From positions 1 to 54,177 of the forward strand of contig VBDQ01000071.1 of the NCBI GenBank assembly GCA_005889075.1: a stretch of DNA of 54,177 nucleotides, given 5' to 3'. The stretch's first letter is position 1. Each line of letters begins with the position of its first letter. The position numbers and the translations under genes are program-made. Of this stretch, positions 1-7,559 are shown one piece after another. Below the pieces are notes generated by a model. That model was not told the DNA's origin. It saw nothing but the letters and a program-made list of their open reading frames with translations, and made no database searches. This DNA comes from Chloroflexota bacterium (GTDB lineage Bacteria; Chloroflexota; Limnocylindria; P2-11E).

Positions 1-1
1 C

Positions 2-391
2 GCCGTGACCCTGCTGTGGCGAAGCCTCGAAGGGGCCGGCACGCGAGCGGGGCCGGCCGCCGGGCTTGGGCCCGGGGCCCGCTTCATGGAGGAGCGGCGC
101 GCGTTGTATGCGGAACGAGATGACCGCCGAATCCGCGCCGCCGAGCTTGCCGAACGCCTGGTCGCCGAGCTTGCAGTCGAGCGAGAGCTCGTTTGGCACG
201 AGATCTGCATGAGCAGGAACGTGGCCGTTTCCCTGGCCGCCCTGGTGCCGAGCGAGCGTGCTCTCGACCGGAAGGAAGACCTCGCGGCGATCGTCGCCCG
301 CTTCGGCGACGTGACGGGCGTTGTCAATGGGCCGTGGCCGCCCTACAGCTTTACGGCACTTGGGGGGCTTGGCCCCTCAGCCCCCGGGTGA
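2..391 (+). CDS. Gas vesicle protein GvpL/GvpF, C-terminal part (cut by window edge)
   Basis: The reading frame is open to the left edge, so the N-terminus is missing and about 129 residues remain. The segment has a helical Arg/Glu/Ala-rich stretch followed by NGPWPPYSF, the signature near the end of GvpF/GvpL proteins, which are minor structural or assembly proteins of gas vesicles. It is followed with a GTGA stop-start overlap by gvpK and then by two GvpA-family genes, which supports the assignment. GvpF and GvpL cannot be told apart from this end. The last ten residues (ALGGLGPSAPG type) are encoded by a GC-rich hairpin at 363-385. Confidence 0.85.
   Translation, partial: AVTLLWRSLEGAGTRAGPAAGLGPGARFMEERRALYAERDDRRIRAAELAERLVAELAVERELVWHEICMSRNVAVSLAALVPSERALDRKEDLAAIVARFGDVTGVVNGPWPPYSFTALGGLGPSAPG
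363..385 (+). other. GC hairpin at the end of the gvpL/F gene
   Basis: GGGGGCT at 363-369 pairs perfectly with AGCCCCC at 379-385 around a 9-nt loop. It sits inside the last codons, three bases before the GTGA junction with gvpK, and there is no U-tract, so it is not a canonical terminator. A similar hairpin closes the first ABC exporter gene at 27931-27947. Confidence 0.5.
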
Positions 392-717
392 CCGCGATGG
401 ATACCGAGCTCGACGACTTGCGGCGCGAAGTGGAGCGACTTCGTGGCATCCTGCCCGATCGGGTGGATGTGGATCCGGACCAGGTGGAGCATGGTCTGGC
501 AAAACTCGTCCTTGCGCTCATCGAATTTCTGCGCCAGCTTCTCGAACGCCAGGCGGTCCGCCGGATGGAGGGCGGAACGCTAACTGAAGAGGAGATCGAG
601 CGGATGGGCCTCGCGCTCATGCGGCTCGAGGAGAAGGTGCACGAGATGGCGCGAGTCTTCGGGCTCGATCCGGCAGAGCTCAATCTCGGTCTCGGACCGC
701 TCGGGAAGCTTGTATGA
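388..717 (+). CDS. gvpK: Gas vesicle protein GvpK
   Basis: The protein is 109 residues from the GTG at 388, or 106 from the ATG at 397. It matches the GvpK family along its length: an N-terminal charged helix, then VEHGLAKLVLALIEFLRQL, LLERQAVRRMEGG, LTEEEIERMGLALMRLEEK and a C-terminal LNLGLGPLGKL. GvpK is a small accessory protein needed for gas-vesicle assembly. The GTG start overlaps the stop of the upstream GvpL/F gene (GTGA), which suggests translational coupling; the ATG nine bases later is the alternative. The stop overlaps the ATG of the next gvp gene. Confidence 0.93.
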   Translation: MTAMDTELDDLRREVERLRGILPDRVDVDPDQVEHGLAKLVLALIEFLRQLLERQAVRRMEGGTLTEEEIERMGLALMRLEEKVHEMARVFGLDPAELNLGLGPLGKLV

Positions 718-1031
718 CGGTCGACCGGCGCCTCCCGATGCCCCGCGAGAGCACGACCCTCGCGGACCTGCTCGACCGGGTGCTCGACAAGGGGCTCGTG
801 GTCGCCGGTGACATCTCGATTTCGCTGGCGAACGTCGAGCTCCTGACCATCCGCATTAGGCTTCTTGTCTGCTCGATCGACAAGGCGGAGCAGATCGGCC
901 TCAACTGGTGGCGCTACGAACGCGATCTGGTCCGCCGCGACGGCGACGAAAAGTCAGCGATCGGTCGTCTTGAAGCGCGCATCGCACAGCTCGAACGCGA
1001 TCTCGCACGCTCACGGAATCCTGGGAGGTAA
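714..1031 (+). CDS. gvpJ: Gas vesicle protein of the GvpA/GvpJ family
   Basis: The product has 105 residues. After a 15-residue leader comes the GvpA-fold core [21 protein letters not shown] followed by [21 protein letters not shown], the helix-strand-strand-helix unit of gas-vesicle shell proteins. A charged C-terminal helix ([17 protein letters not shown]) extends beyond the normal GvpA end. That extension and the divergent core fit a minor shell protein (GvpJ, GvpM or GvpS class) better than the main shell protein. The ATG overlaps the gvpK stop by four bases. The exact subfamily is uncertain. Confidence 0.85.
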   Translation: MTVDRRLPMPRESTTLADLLDRVLDKGLVVAGDISISLANVELLTIRIRLLVCSIDKAEQIGLNWWRYERDLVRRDGDEKSAIGRLEARIAQLERDLARSRNPGR

Positions 1032-1033
1032 AT

Positions 1034-1312
1034 ATGCCGGTCGAACGAGCGCCAGGCGGAACGAGCCTCATCGACGTCCTCGACCGCGTTCTCGACAAGG
1101 GCATCATCATCGATGCCTGGGTCCGGATCTCGCTCGTCGGCATCGACCTCGTGACAGTCGAAGCGAGGGTCGTCGTCGCCTCCATCGACACGTATCTCCG
1201 GTACGCCGATGCTCTCGGCCTCATGACTGCGCCGAGAAGTACGGCACTCGGCACTGGTGGAGTCGACCAGCAGATGGCACAGGCGCGGTCGCGCACACCG
1301 GAGCGCGCCTAA
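1034..1312 (+). CDS. Gas vesicle protein of the GvpA/GvpJ family (GvpA-like)
   Basis: This 92-residue protein carries a near-canonical GvpA core: [40 protein letters not shown] and [13 protein letters not shown]. The paired beta-strand motif and the SIDTYL helix are typical of the rib-forming shell protein GvpA; the 20-residue Ala/Thr/Arg-rich tail is longer than in the shortest GvpA proteins, so GvpJ is the alternative. The start is two bases after the previous stop. It is the last gvp gene; a histidine kinase follows after 13 bases in the same direction. Confidence 0.87.
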   Translation: MPVERAPGGTSLIDVLDRVLDKGIIIDAWVRISLVGIDLVTVEARVVVASIDTYLRYADALGLMTAPRSTALGTGGVDQQMAQARSRTPERA

Positions 1313-1325
1313 GAGCGGATGAGCT

Positions 1326-3425
1326 GTGGCTGAGCTCCTGGAGCGGGCCGGGCGACCGACACCGATCCGGCCCGATCCGCGCGAGACGCTCGAGCCGCTG
1401 CTCGACGACCTCTTGCGGAGCCTCGGATTCGAGAAGGCGCTCGTTCTGATCTTTGACGAGGCCCGAAGCGCGCTCGTGGGCAGCTTCGGGATCGGTGTCG
1501 CCGACGCGGCGGTGCGAGAGGTCGCCGTCCCACTGACGAACGCCGACGACCCGATCGTGGCCGTTCTTCGGAACGGTTTTCCGCAGCGCGTGCCCGACGC
1601 CCGAGTGGATGAGCGTCTTGACCGATCGGTTCGCGACCTCTTCGCGACGCTCGGGCTGGGCCCGTTCGTGGTGGCACCCCTTCGGAGCACCGCCGGCCGG
1701 CCGGTCTCAGGGGACGGAAAACACGCACCCTCGCCCGGATGGGAGACTCGCGGAGAGTGGGCAGGCGTCGTTCTGCTCTCGCGCGCCTCGGGGGTCACCC
1801 AGGCCGACGTCGAGGCACTCGTACCGTTCGGACGTCGGGCCGGTGAGACGCTCAACCGGCAACGAGACGTCGAGCTCCTTCGCGAGACGAGCGAGGCCCA
1901 CGCGATCGAGAAGGAGTGGCTCTGGTGGATGGTGAATGGCCTCGGCGATGCGGTGCTGCTGACCGACTCGAACAACGACATCATCCTCGAAAACCGCCGG
2001 GCCGAGCTCCTGTTCCGCGCGAGCGACGAAGACAGCGCAGGAAAGCGGCGCGCTGTATGGATGAACAACTTCCTCTTCACCGCCTCGCTCTCGAGCTGGA
2101 ACCTGGAGCGCGGCTCCGCGACCACCGCCCGCGAGGTGACCCTCGTGGACCCGGTCGAAGGGACCGAGCTTATCTACGAGGTCATCACGACGCCGGCTAC
2201 GAACTACCGCGTCGGAATGCGCGGGACGGTGTCGGTCCTGAAGAACGTCACCGACATCCGGCACATCGGAGAGGAGATCGTCCGCGGGCAGGAGCGGCTC
2301 CAATCGGCGGAGGAAGAGATCCGGATCGAACGGGACCGTCTGGACCTCGTCCTGCGGAATGTGCCCAACCCGATCATCGTGGTGGACATCGACAATCAGA
2401 TCATCTCCATGAACCCCTCCGCGCACCGCCTCTTCAAGGCCGACGTCCCGACCGCGCGCGCGAACCAGCACGCCCTCGCGAACGACGCGCGCTTCACGTC
2501 GTTCCTCGCGCAGCTGCGGCTCGACCCGTTATTGGCGAAGCGAGGCGAGATCGCGTTGACCGACCCGAAGACGGACGAGCGGCTCGAGATGGAGGTCAGT
2601 GCGACCGAGATCCGCGACAGCCGCGGTGCGGTCATCGCGATCGTTTCGGTCATGCAGGACGTCGGTCGGCTACGTGAGCTCGAGCGCCGTCGCCTCGAGC
2701 AGGTGCTCTTCGACTCGGAGAAGCTGGCCGCGACCGGGCGTCTCGCCGCCTCGATCGCGCACGAGATCAACAACCCGCTCGAGGCGGTTCAGAACGCGCT
2801 CTATCTCCTCGAGCGGTTCGTCGGAACGACGGTGGCGGGTCAGGAATACCTCGAGATCGCGACCCGCGAGACACAGCGCATGTCACGCATCCTCCGCCAG
2901 ATGCTGGGCTTCTACCGCCAGACCGAGGCGCTGGCCGAGACGGACCTCAATGGCCTTGTCCAAGAGGCGGAGAGCCTCGTCGTGAAGCGCCTCCGCGAGC
3001 GGGGGGTCCAGATCGCCGAGGAGCTCGAGCCCGGTCTTCCGAAAGTGAATGCCTCAGCCGACCAGCTGAAGCAGGTGCTCCTGAACCTGTTGCTGAACGC
3101 CGCCGACTCGATGCCCGCGGGCGGGACCATCACCGTCTCGACCCAGACCGGCGCCGGAGCGGAGACCGAGATCGTCGGTCGCGAGGCTGTGCAGCTTCAG
3201 GTCCGCGACACGGGTCAGGGTATCCCGGACGACATGCTCGGCCAGATCTTCGAGCCGTTCTTCTCGACGAAACCCGGAAAGGGCACGGGCCTGGGCCTCT
3301 GGGTCTCCCAGGGGATCGTCCAGAACCATGGCGGCACCATGCGGGTCCGGAGCCGGATGGGCCGCGGGACCACGTTCACCATCACGCTACCGGTGAAGGG
3401 GCCGAGCGATGCGCGAGCCGGCTAG
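1326..3425 (+). CDS. Sensor histidine kinase (GAF-PAS-PAS-HisKA-HATPase)
   Basis: This 699-residue cytoplasmic kinase has no transmembrane segment. A GAF-like domain (about 20-185) is followed by two PAS-like regions (about 200-330, starting EKEWLWWMVNGLGDAVLLTD, and 345-460, with LRNVPNPIIVVDIDNQIISM). The phosphoacceptor region reads ASIAHEINNPLEAV with His479. The ATP-binding domain shows the N box (LNLLLNAADSMP), DTGQGIP and GTGLGLW. The HEINNPL form resembles NtrB-type kinases. GTG at 1326 is chosen as the start. It lies 13 bases after the gas-vesicle genes and overlaps the downstream receiver-kinase by 17 bases, so the two probably form one relay. The sensed signal is unknown. Confidence 0.92.
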   Translation: MAELLERAGRPTPIRPDPRETLEPLLDDLLRSLGFEKALVLIFDEARSALVGSFGIGVADAAVREVAVPLTNADDPIVAVLRNGFPQRVPDARVDERLDRSVRDLFATLGLGPFVVAPLRSTAGRPVSGDGKHAPSPGWETRGEWAGVVLLSRASGVTQADVEALVPFGRRAGETLNRQRDVELLRETSEAHAIEKEWLWWMVNGLGDAVLLTDSNNDIILENRRAELLFRASDEDSAGKRRAVWMNNFLFTASLSSWNLERGSATTAREVTLVDPVEGTELIYEVITTPATNYRVGMRGTVSVLKNVTDIRHIGEEIVRGQERLQSAEEEIRIERDRLDLVLRNVPNPIIVVDIDNQIISMNPSAHRLFKADVPTARANQHALANDARFTSFLAQLRLDPLLAKRGEIALTDPKTDERLEMEVSATEIRDSRGAVIAIVSVMQDVGRLRELERRRLEQVLFDSEKLAATGRLAASIAHEINNPLEAVQNALYLLERFVGTTVAGQEYLEIATRETQRMSRILRQMLGFYRQTEALAETDLNGLVQEAESLVVKRLRERGVQIAEELEPGLPKVNASADQLKQVLLNLLLNAADSMPAGGTITVSTQTGAGAETEIVGREAVQLQVRDTGQGIPDDMLGQIFEPFFSTKPGKGTGLGLWVSQGIVQNHGGTMRVRSRMGRGTTFTITLPVKGPSDARAG

Positions 3426-4680
3426 GGTCCTCGTCGTCGACGATGAGGAGAGCGTCGTCGTCACGATCAAGGCGATCCTCCAGCTCGATGGGTACGAGGT
3501 CTCGACGAGCACGACCGGGGCAGGAGCGCGGGCGATGATCCGCGAGCGGGAGTACGACCTCGTGCTCACCGACCTTCGACTCGAGGACGGCGACGGGCTC
3601 GACGTCCTTCGGGCGGTCCGCGAGCGTACGCCCGAGACCGTCACGATCATGCTCACCGGCTACGCGTCTCTCGAATCGGCGATCCAGGCGCTCCGCGCCG
3701 GCGCATACGACTACCTCATCAAGCCCAGCGAGGTCGAGGAGCTGCGCAGCACTGTGGCACGCGGGATCGAGCGGCGCCGCCTCGGGCAGGAGCTGAGGGC
3801 CCGCATCGCCGATCTCGAGAGCGCCAATCGAGAGATCGCCGACCTCAACACGTCGCTGCAACGTCGCATCGACGAGGCCACCGCGGAGCTCAAGCAGCGG
3901 TACGAGCAGCTTCAGGAGCTCGACCGGACCAAATCGCAGTTCCTCTCCATGGCCTCGCACGAGCTCAAGACACCGATCACCGCGATGTCCGGATTCCTTC
4001 AGGTCGCGCTGCGTCGCATGCGCAGGATGAGCGAGGACCGCGACTCCGCGGCATCGGAAGAGATCCGGAGCGTCCTGGAGCAGCTCGAGATCGTCTACCG
4101 GCAGACCGGAAAGCTCGCGCGCTTGATCGACGAGCTGCTCGACGTCTCGCGCATCCAGACCGGCCGGATCGAGTTCCACTACGCCGACGTGGACATAGGC
4201 GAGCTCGCCAACGAGGTCGCCACGCGGATGCAGCTCACGACGACCGCGCACGAGATCGCGGTGACCAGAGATTCGACGCCGACGATCGTCGCCGACCGCG
4301 ACCATCTCGAGCAGGTCCTCAACAACCTCGTCACGAACGCGATCAAGTACTCGCCGCGCGGGGGGCCGATCACGATCGAAGTCCGTTCGGACGAGCGCGG
4401 CGTGCGCGTGGCGGTGAAGGACAAGGGAATCGGGATCCCGAAGAAGGAGCTCGACGCGATCTTCGGGCTGTTCTATCGGTCGCCCGACCGCGCGGCGCGC
4501 GATGCGGCGGGGATGGGGCTTGGCCTCTACATCAGCCGCGAGATCGTGTCGCGCCACGGCGGCGAGATCTGGGCCGAAAGCGTGCCCGCGGAGGGAAGCA
4601 CGTTCTTCGTCACGCTCCCACTTGTCCCGGTCGGCGCGACGCAGCCCGAACCGGCGAGGTCTGGCGCGGCTACGTCATAA
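3409..4680 (+). CDS. Receiver-histidine kinase hybrid (REC-HisKA-HATPase)
   Basis: The 423-residue protein begins with a receiver domain (VLVVDDEESVVVTIKAILQL, acceptor Asp55 in LVLTDLRLEDGDG, and a conserved Lys in YDYLIKPSE). A coiled coil follows (about 125-170, ELRARIADLESANREIADLN). Then come HisKA (SMASHELKTPIT, His184) and HATPase (NNLVTNAIKYS, KDKGIGIP, GMGLGLYI). A receiver placed before the kinase core means its kinase activity is probably set by phosphorylation from a partner, most simply the overlapping upstream kinase. There is no DNA-binding output domain, so the final target is not visible here. Confidence 0.93.
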   Translation: MREPARVLVVDDEESVVVTIKAILQLDGYEVSTSTTGAGARAMIREREYDLVLTDLRLEDGDGLDVLRAVRERTPETVTIMLTGYASLESAIQALRAGAYDYLIKPSEVEELRSTVARGIERRRLGQELRARIADLESANREIADLNTSLQRRIDEATAELKQRYEQLQELDRTKSQFLSMASHELKTPITAMSGFLQVALRRMRRMSEDRDSAASEEIRSVLEQLEIVYRQTGKLARLIDELLDVSRIQTGRIEFHYADVDIGELANEVATRMQLTTTAHEIAVTRDSTPTIVADRDHLEQVLNNLVTNAIKYSPRGGPITIEVRSDERGVRVAVKDKGIGIPKKELDAIFGLFYRSPDRAARDAAGMGLGLYISREIVSRHGGEIWAESVPAEGSTFFVTLPLVPVGATQPEPARSGAATS

Positions 4681-4693
4681 GCTCCGCGCGCCG

Positions 4694-4700
4694 TTAGACT
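4694..4700 (+). promoter_or_regulatory. TTAGACT -10-like box upstream of tRNA-Pro(GGG)
   Basis: TTAGACT lies 26 bases before the mature tRNA 5' end. The hexamer TAGACT recurs upstream of another tRNA (22848) and immediately before two leaderless-looking genes (24530 and 33301), which supports reading it as the local -10 element. No convincing -35 box is seen. Confidence 0.5.
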
Positions 4701-4726
4701 CGGACCTCGAGCGCGTTCATTGCTGA

Positions 4727-4800
4727 CGGGGTGTGGCGCAGCCTGGTAGCGTGCCTGAATGGGGTTCAGGAGGTCCCGGGTTCGAATCCCGGCACCCCGA
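4727..4800 (+). tRNA. tRNA-Pro (anticodon GGG)
   Basis: The sequence folds as a full cloverleaf. The acceptor CGGGGTG pairs with CACCCCG; the D stem is GCGC/GCGT with one wobble pair; the anticodon stem CCTGA/TCAGG encloses loop ATGGGGT with anticodon GGG; the T stem CCGGG/CCCGG encloses TTCGAAT; the discriminator is A4800. No CCA is encoded. The uracil-DNA glycosylase ATG begins 11 bases after the tRNA, so the two may share a transcript. Confidence 0.97.
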
Positions 4801-4811
4801 CTGTATCTTTG

Positions 4812-5486
4812 ATGTTTACGCGCGAGGTCAGCCTTCACGTTCGCGCTGAGGCATCACTCGAACGTCTTCACGCTCGGATCCGCGTCTGCACGAGATGCGT
4901 CGACGCAGGTCTCCTCAAACATGCGCGGCCCATCGTCGCCGGTTCGATTCTCGACCGTATCGCCATCGTCGGGCAGGCACCCGGCGCGGTCGAGCTCTCG
5001 ACCGGCCAGCCGTTCAGCGGACGCTCCGGAGCGGAGCTGCGCCGCTGGCTCGCGCGCGCGGGCATCGACGAGGATCACCTGCCGTACCGAACAGCGATCA
5101 CGAAGTGTTTCCCGGGAAAATCGGCGGCGGGTGGCGGCGATCGTCGGCCATCGCCAGCGGAGATCGGCCTGTGCGCGCCGTGGCTCCAGGAGGAGCTCGC
5201 GCTCCTTCGACCGCGCGTGATCCTGCTCGTCGGCGGTCTCGCGATCGAACGCTTCTGGGGGAAGATGAGCCTCGAAGTCGCGGTCGGGACGTCGCGACGG
5301 ATCGAGGGGGTCACGTACATCGCGCTGCCTCATCCGAGCGGCGCATCGCGGTGGCTCAACGATGCGCGGCACCGTCTTCTCCTCACTCGCGCCCTCGCGA
5401 AGGTCAGCCGAGCCGTGCGAACCCTTGACAACGGAGCGAGCGAGCAGAGAATTCGCGACGAGCGACCAACGCATGGGAGGAGGTGA
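4812..5486 (+). CDS. Uracil-DNA glycosylase, iron-sulfur type
   Basis: The 224-residue protein belongs to the uracil-DNA glycosylase superfamily, which removes uracil from DNA. It has a CTRC pair near the N-terminus, one half of the four-cysteine 4Fe-4S site of family 4/5 enzymes. The uracil-binding/catalytic motif is GQAPGAVELSTGQPFSGRSG, and the second motif is LPHPSGASRW. The frame is open upstream to 4731, but that region is the tRNA gene, so ATG 4812 is taken. Its TGA stop (5484-5486) is embedded in the very strong Shine-Dalgarno of the tiny ORF that follows. Confidence 0.88.
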   Translation: MFTREVSLHVRAEASLERLHARIRVCTRCVDAGLLKHARPIVAGSILDRIAIVGQAPGAVELSTGQPFSGRSGAELRRWLARAGIDEDHLPYRTAITKCFPGKSAAGGGDRRPSPAEIGLCAPWLQEELALLRPRVILLVGGLAIERFWGKMSLEVAVGTSRRIEGVTYIALPHPSGASRWLNDARHRLLLTRALAKVSRAVRTLDNGASEQRIRDERPTHGRR

Positions 5487-5487
5487 T
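5478..5487 (+). promoter_or_regulatory. Near-complete anti-16S Shine-Dalgarno
   Basis: AGGAGGTGAT is complementary to ten consecutive bases of the conserved 16S 3' tail. It starts 16 bases and ends six bases before the ATG at 5494. Most genes in this window have weak or no Shine-Dalgarno, so this site stands out, and it contains the stop codon of the upstream gene. Confidence 0.7.
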
Positions 5488-5493
5488 TACTCA

Positions 5494-5532
5494 ATGCCGA
5501 AGAAGAAGGCCGCAAAGAAGAAGAAGCACTAG
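5494..5532 (+). CDS. Tiny lysine-rich ORF, 12 codons
   Basis: The ORF encodes MPKKKAAKKKKH and stops with TAG. It is preceded at good spacing by a ten-base Shine-Dalgarno, the strongest seen in the window, and follows the uracil-DNA glycosylase by seven bases. No family is recognised. It could be a translated small basic protein, a leader peptide, or a decoy ribosome site. Basic tails of the KKAAKKK type are common in nucleic-acid-binding proteins, but no function can be assigned from 12 residues. Confidence 0.45.
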   Translation: MPKKKAAKKKKH

Positions 5533-5676
5533 CAATCCGCCATTGCGTGGAGCGCCGCGGGCGGGCGGCGCTGCCACCCGATTCACTCCGTGAATCCCCT
5601 CTCACCCCCTACGAAAGTCCCGCTGCTACGGCTCTGACATAACGGCCTCGTCGAGCCTGTCGTTCACTCAATTGAG

Positions 5677-7329
5677 ATGCGGTGGGATTTCGCGCGCGCA
5701 GCCCTGCTGACCACGCTTGTCTGCTTTCCGACGAGCCTGGCGCTCATGGCTCTGCCGCTCGCATCGAGCGCCAACGCCGACATCGTCGCGAACGCCGACA
5801 TGCTTCTGCTCAACAACCAGATGCGCTTCGCCATCGGTTCGCCGACGGTTCCGACCGACCAGCGTCTCGCCCAGGCGGCGCAGAGCCATGCGAACTACAG
5901 CAGCGCGAACGGCACCGGCGGTCACTACGAGACCGCGGGCCTGCCCTACTACACGGGCTATGCGCCGCGCGATCGGCTCATCGCCCAGGGCTGGACTACC
6001 TCGTTCGTGAGCGAGGTGGCGACGGGTGGAAGCGGCCTGAGCGGTGTCCGCCAGCTGTGGGACGCGCCGTATCACCGCCTCGGCATGATGCATCCCAACG
6101 CCACGACCATCGCTTGGGGCCATTCCGATCTGAACGCCCACGAGTCGACAGTCGGCGACCTCGTCTATGACTTCAGCTTCCGCGCGGTCGACTTCGTTCG
6201 GTCGCCCGCGAATCTGCAGACGAGCATCCCGACCTCGTGGAGCGGACACGAGTCGCCGAACCCGTTGCCATCCGGAGTCTCAGGCCCGGTCGGCTATCCA
6301 ATCATGATCGTCTACTCGGGTGGACAGAACGTCCAGATGCGCGCGGCCGAGGTCGTCGCGCCGAACGGCACGCGCCTTCCCATCTACTACGCGGCGCAGC
6401 AGTTCGAGTACGACTACCAGGTCATCATCCCGCAGCAGCCGCTCGCGGCGAACACGACCTACCACGTCCGCTTCGACATCACCGTCGGCGGCCAGTACGT
6501 CACCAACGAGTGGAACTTCAGCACCGGCACCACGGTGAGCGGCGGTGGGCAGACCTCGACCTCGACCGATAGCGGCCTGCATTCGGCTTGGACGTCGCAG
6601 ACGGCCGTCCCGATGCTGCAGCCGGCGGCGACGAGCCCGATCACCCTCATGTTCCGCAACACGGGCACGAAGACCTGGACGAAGGGCGTTGTGGGAAGCC
6701 AGGTCGCGCTCGGGGTTGCCGGTGACAGCACCGCATACAGCGCGATGGGCATGAATGGCGGCTGGCCGTCGCCCAACCGCGTCGCGGTGCAGAACGAGCC
6801 GTCCGTCGCACCGGGCGGCACCGCCTCGTTCACCTTCGTCGTGCGCGCGCCGCTCAGCGCCGGTACGGTCAAGCTGCCGCTCCGCCCGGTGATCGATGGC
6901 GTGACGTGGCTCGAGGACCAGGGCGTTTACGTGCCGGTGACCACCTTCGTCGACTACCACAGCGCGTGGTCCTCGGAATCGGCGTTCCCGACACTCGCGG
7001 TCAACCAGACCAGCGGGGCCCTCACCATCACGTTCAAGAACACTGGTAGCCAGAGCTGGAACAAGGGCACGCTGGGGCAGGAAGCGCGGCTCGGCGTGAA
7101 CCTCGACGACAACACCTGGGCGGGCCTCTCGGTCAACTGGCCATTCACGACGCGGCCCGCGATCCAGACCGAAGCGAGCGTCGCGCCCGGCACGCTCGGC
7201 ACGTTCACGTTCCAGGTCAAGGCTCCGCCGACGCCAGGTCTCTACGCGATCCATCTGCGTCCCGTGATCGACGGCGTGACGTGGATGGAGGACCAGGGCG
7301 TCTTCCTCTACGTGAGCGTCACGAACTAA
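5677..7329 (+). CDS. Secreted CAP-domain protein with two NBR1-like Ig-fold repeats
   Basis: The 550-residue protein starts with a signal peptide (about 1-34, ending SSANA). A CAP/SCP-like domain follows (about 38-165: LLNNQMRFAIGSP, RLAQAAQSHANYSS, GHYE, LWDAPYHRLGMMHP). A beta-rich linker domain spans about 175-285. Two related repeats of about 125 residues close the protein (about 297-425 and 426-550); each begins HSAW and ends with RPVIDGVTWxEDQGVxxxV, resembling the NBR1 FW-type Ig fold. It is probably an extracellular or wall-associated protein of unknown substrate. Its stop overlaps that of the minus-strand zinc-ribbon gene. Confidence 0.85.
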   Translation: MRWDFARAALLTTLVCFPTSLALMALPLASSANADIVANADMLLLNNQMRFAIGSPTVPTDQRLAQAAQSHANYSSANGTGGHYETAGLPYYTGYAPRDRLIAQGWTTSFVSEVATGGSGLSGVRQLWDAPYHRLGMMHPNATTIAWGHSDLNAHESTVGDLVYDFSFRAVDFVRSPANLQTSIPTSWSGHESPNPLPSGVSGPVGYPIMIVYSGGQNVQMRAAEVVAPNGTRLPIYYAAQQFEYDYQVIIPQQPLAANTTYHVRFDITVGGQYVTNEWNFSTGTTVSGGGQTSTSTDSGLHSAWTSQTAVPMLQPAATSPITLMFRNTGTKTWTKGVVGSQVALGVAGDSTAYSAMGMNGGWPSPNRVAVQNEPSVAPGGTASFTFVVRAPLSAGTVKLPLRPVIDGVTWLEDQGVYVPVTTFVDYHSAWSSESAFPTLAVNQTSGALTITFKNTGSQSWNKGTLGQEARLGVNLDDNTWAGLSVNWPFTTRPAIQTEASVAPGTLGTFTFQVKAPPTPGLYAIHLRPVIDGVTWMEDQGVFLYVSVTN

Positions 7330-7472
7330 GTTCCCGCTGCGAAGATAACCTCGAACTCTTCCTTGCAGCGCGGGCAGCGCACCGTCGCCGCGTACGGCGG
7401 ACTGGGCTGCACGTCGAGATGCTCGCGCGTGACAAAGCGCGGACCGACGGTCTCCTGGCAGAAGGGGCACAT
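7326..7472 (-). CDS. Small zinc-ribbon protein, 48 residues
   Basis: The minus-strand ORF encodes MCPFCQETVGPRF, then VRCPRCKEEFEVIF and AAGT. The two CPxC knuckles are about 30 residues apart, the geometry of a treble-clef or zinc-ribbon metal site. The ATG (7470-7472) is chosen because it is right before the first knuckle; the frame stays open further upstream. Its TAG stop overlaps the TAA of the convergent CAP gene. It is divergent from the selenocysteine peroxiredoxin with 87 bases between the starts. Specific function is unknown; nucleic-acid or protein binding is possible. Confidence 0.6.
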   Translation of the reverse strand: MCPFCQETVGPRFVTREHLDVQPSPPYAATVRCPRCKEEFEVIFAAGT

Positions 7473-7547
7473 CACCCGGTAGTTCAGGAAGTCGCGACGA
7501 TCCGCGGTGATCCGGCGCCGCGAATCGATCGTCGCCACTGCTGCGGC

Positions 7548-7553
7548 TAGTCT
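7548..7553 (+). promoter_or_regulatory. TAGTCT -10-like box before the leaderless peroxiredoxin gene
   Basis: TAGTCT ends six bases before the GTG start at 7560 and matches the TANNNT class seen as TAGACT elsewhere in this window. There is no Shine-Dalgarno between the box and the start, which fits a leaderless transcript. Confidence 0.4.
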
Positions 7554-7559
7554 AGGTTC

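Noticed and set aside
3382-4557. Long minus-strand ORF (391 codons) antisense to the receiver-kinase gene
   Set aside because: It mirrors codon bias of the strong plus-strand gene, has low-complexity Arg/Asp content and no family features. The same applies to antisense ORFs at 37340-38515, 35887-36945, 19334-20872 and 30556-32490.
4731-4811. Upstream extension of the glycosylase ORF to 4731
   Set aside because: This stretch is the tRNA-Pro gene; the conserved protein begins at ATG 4812.
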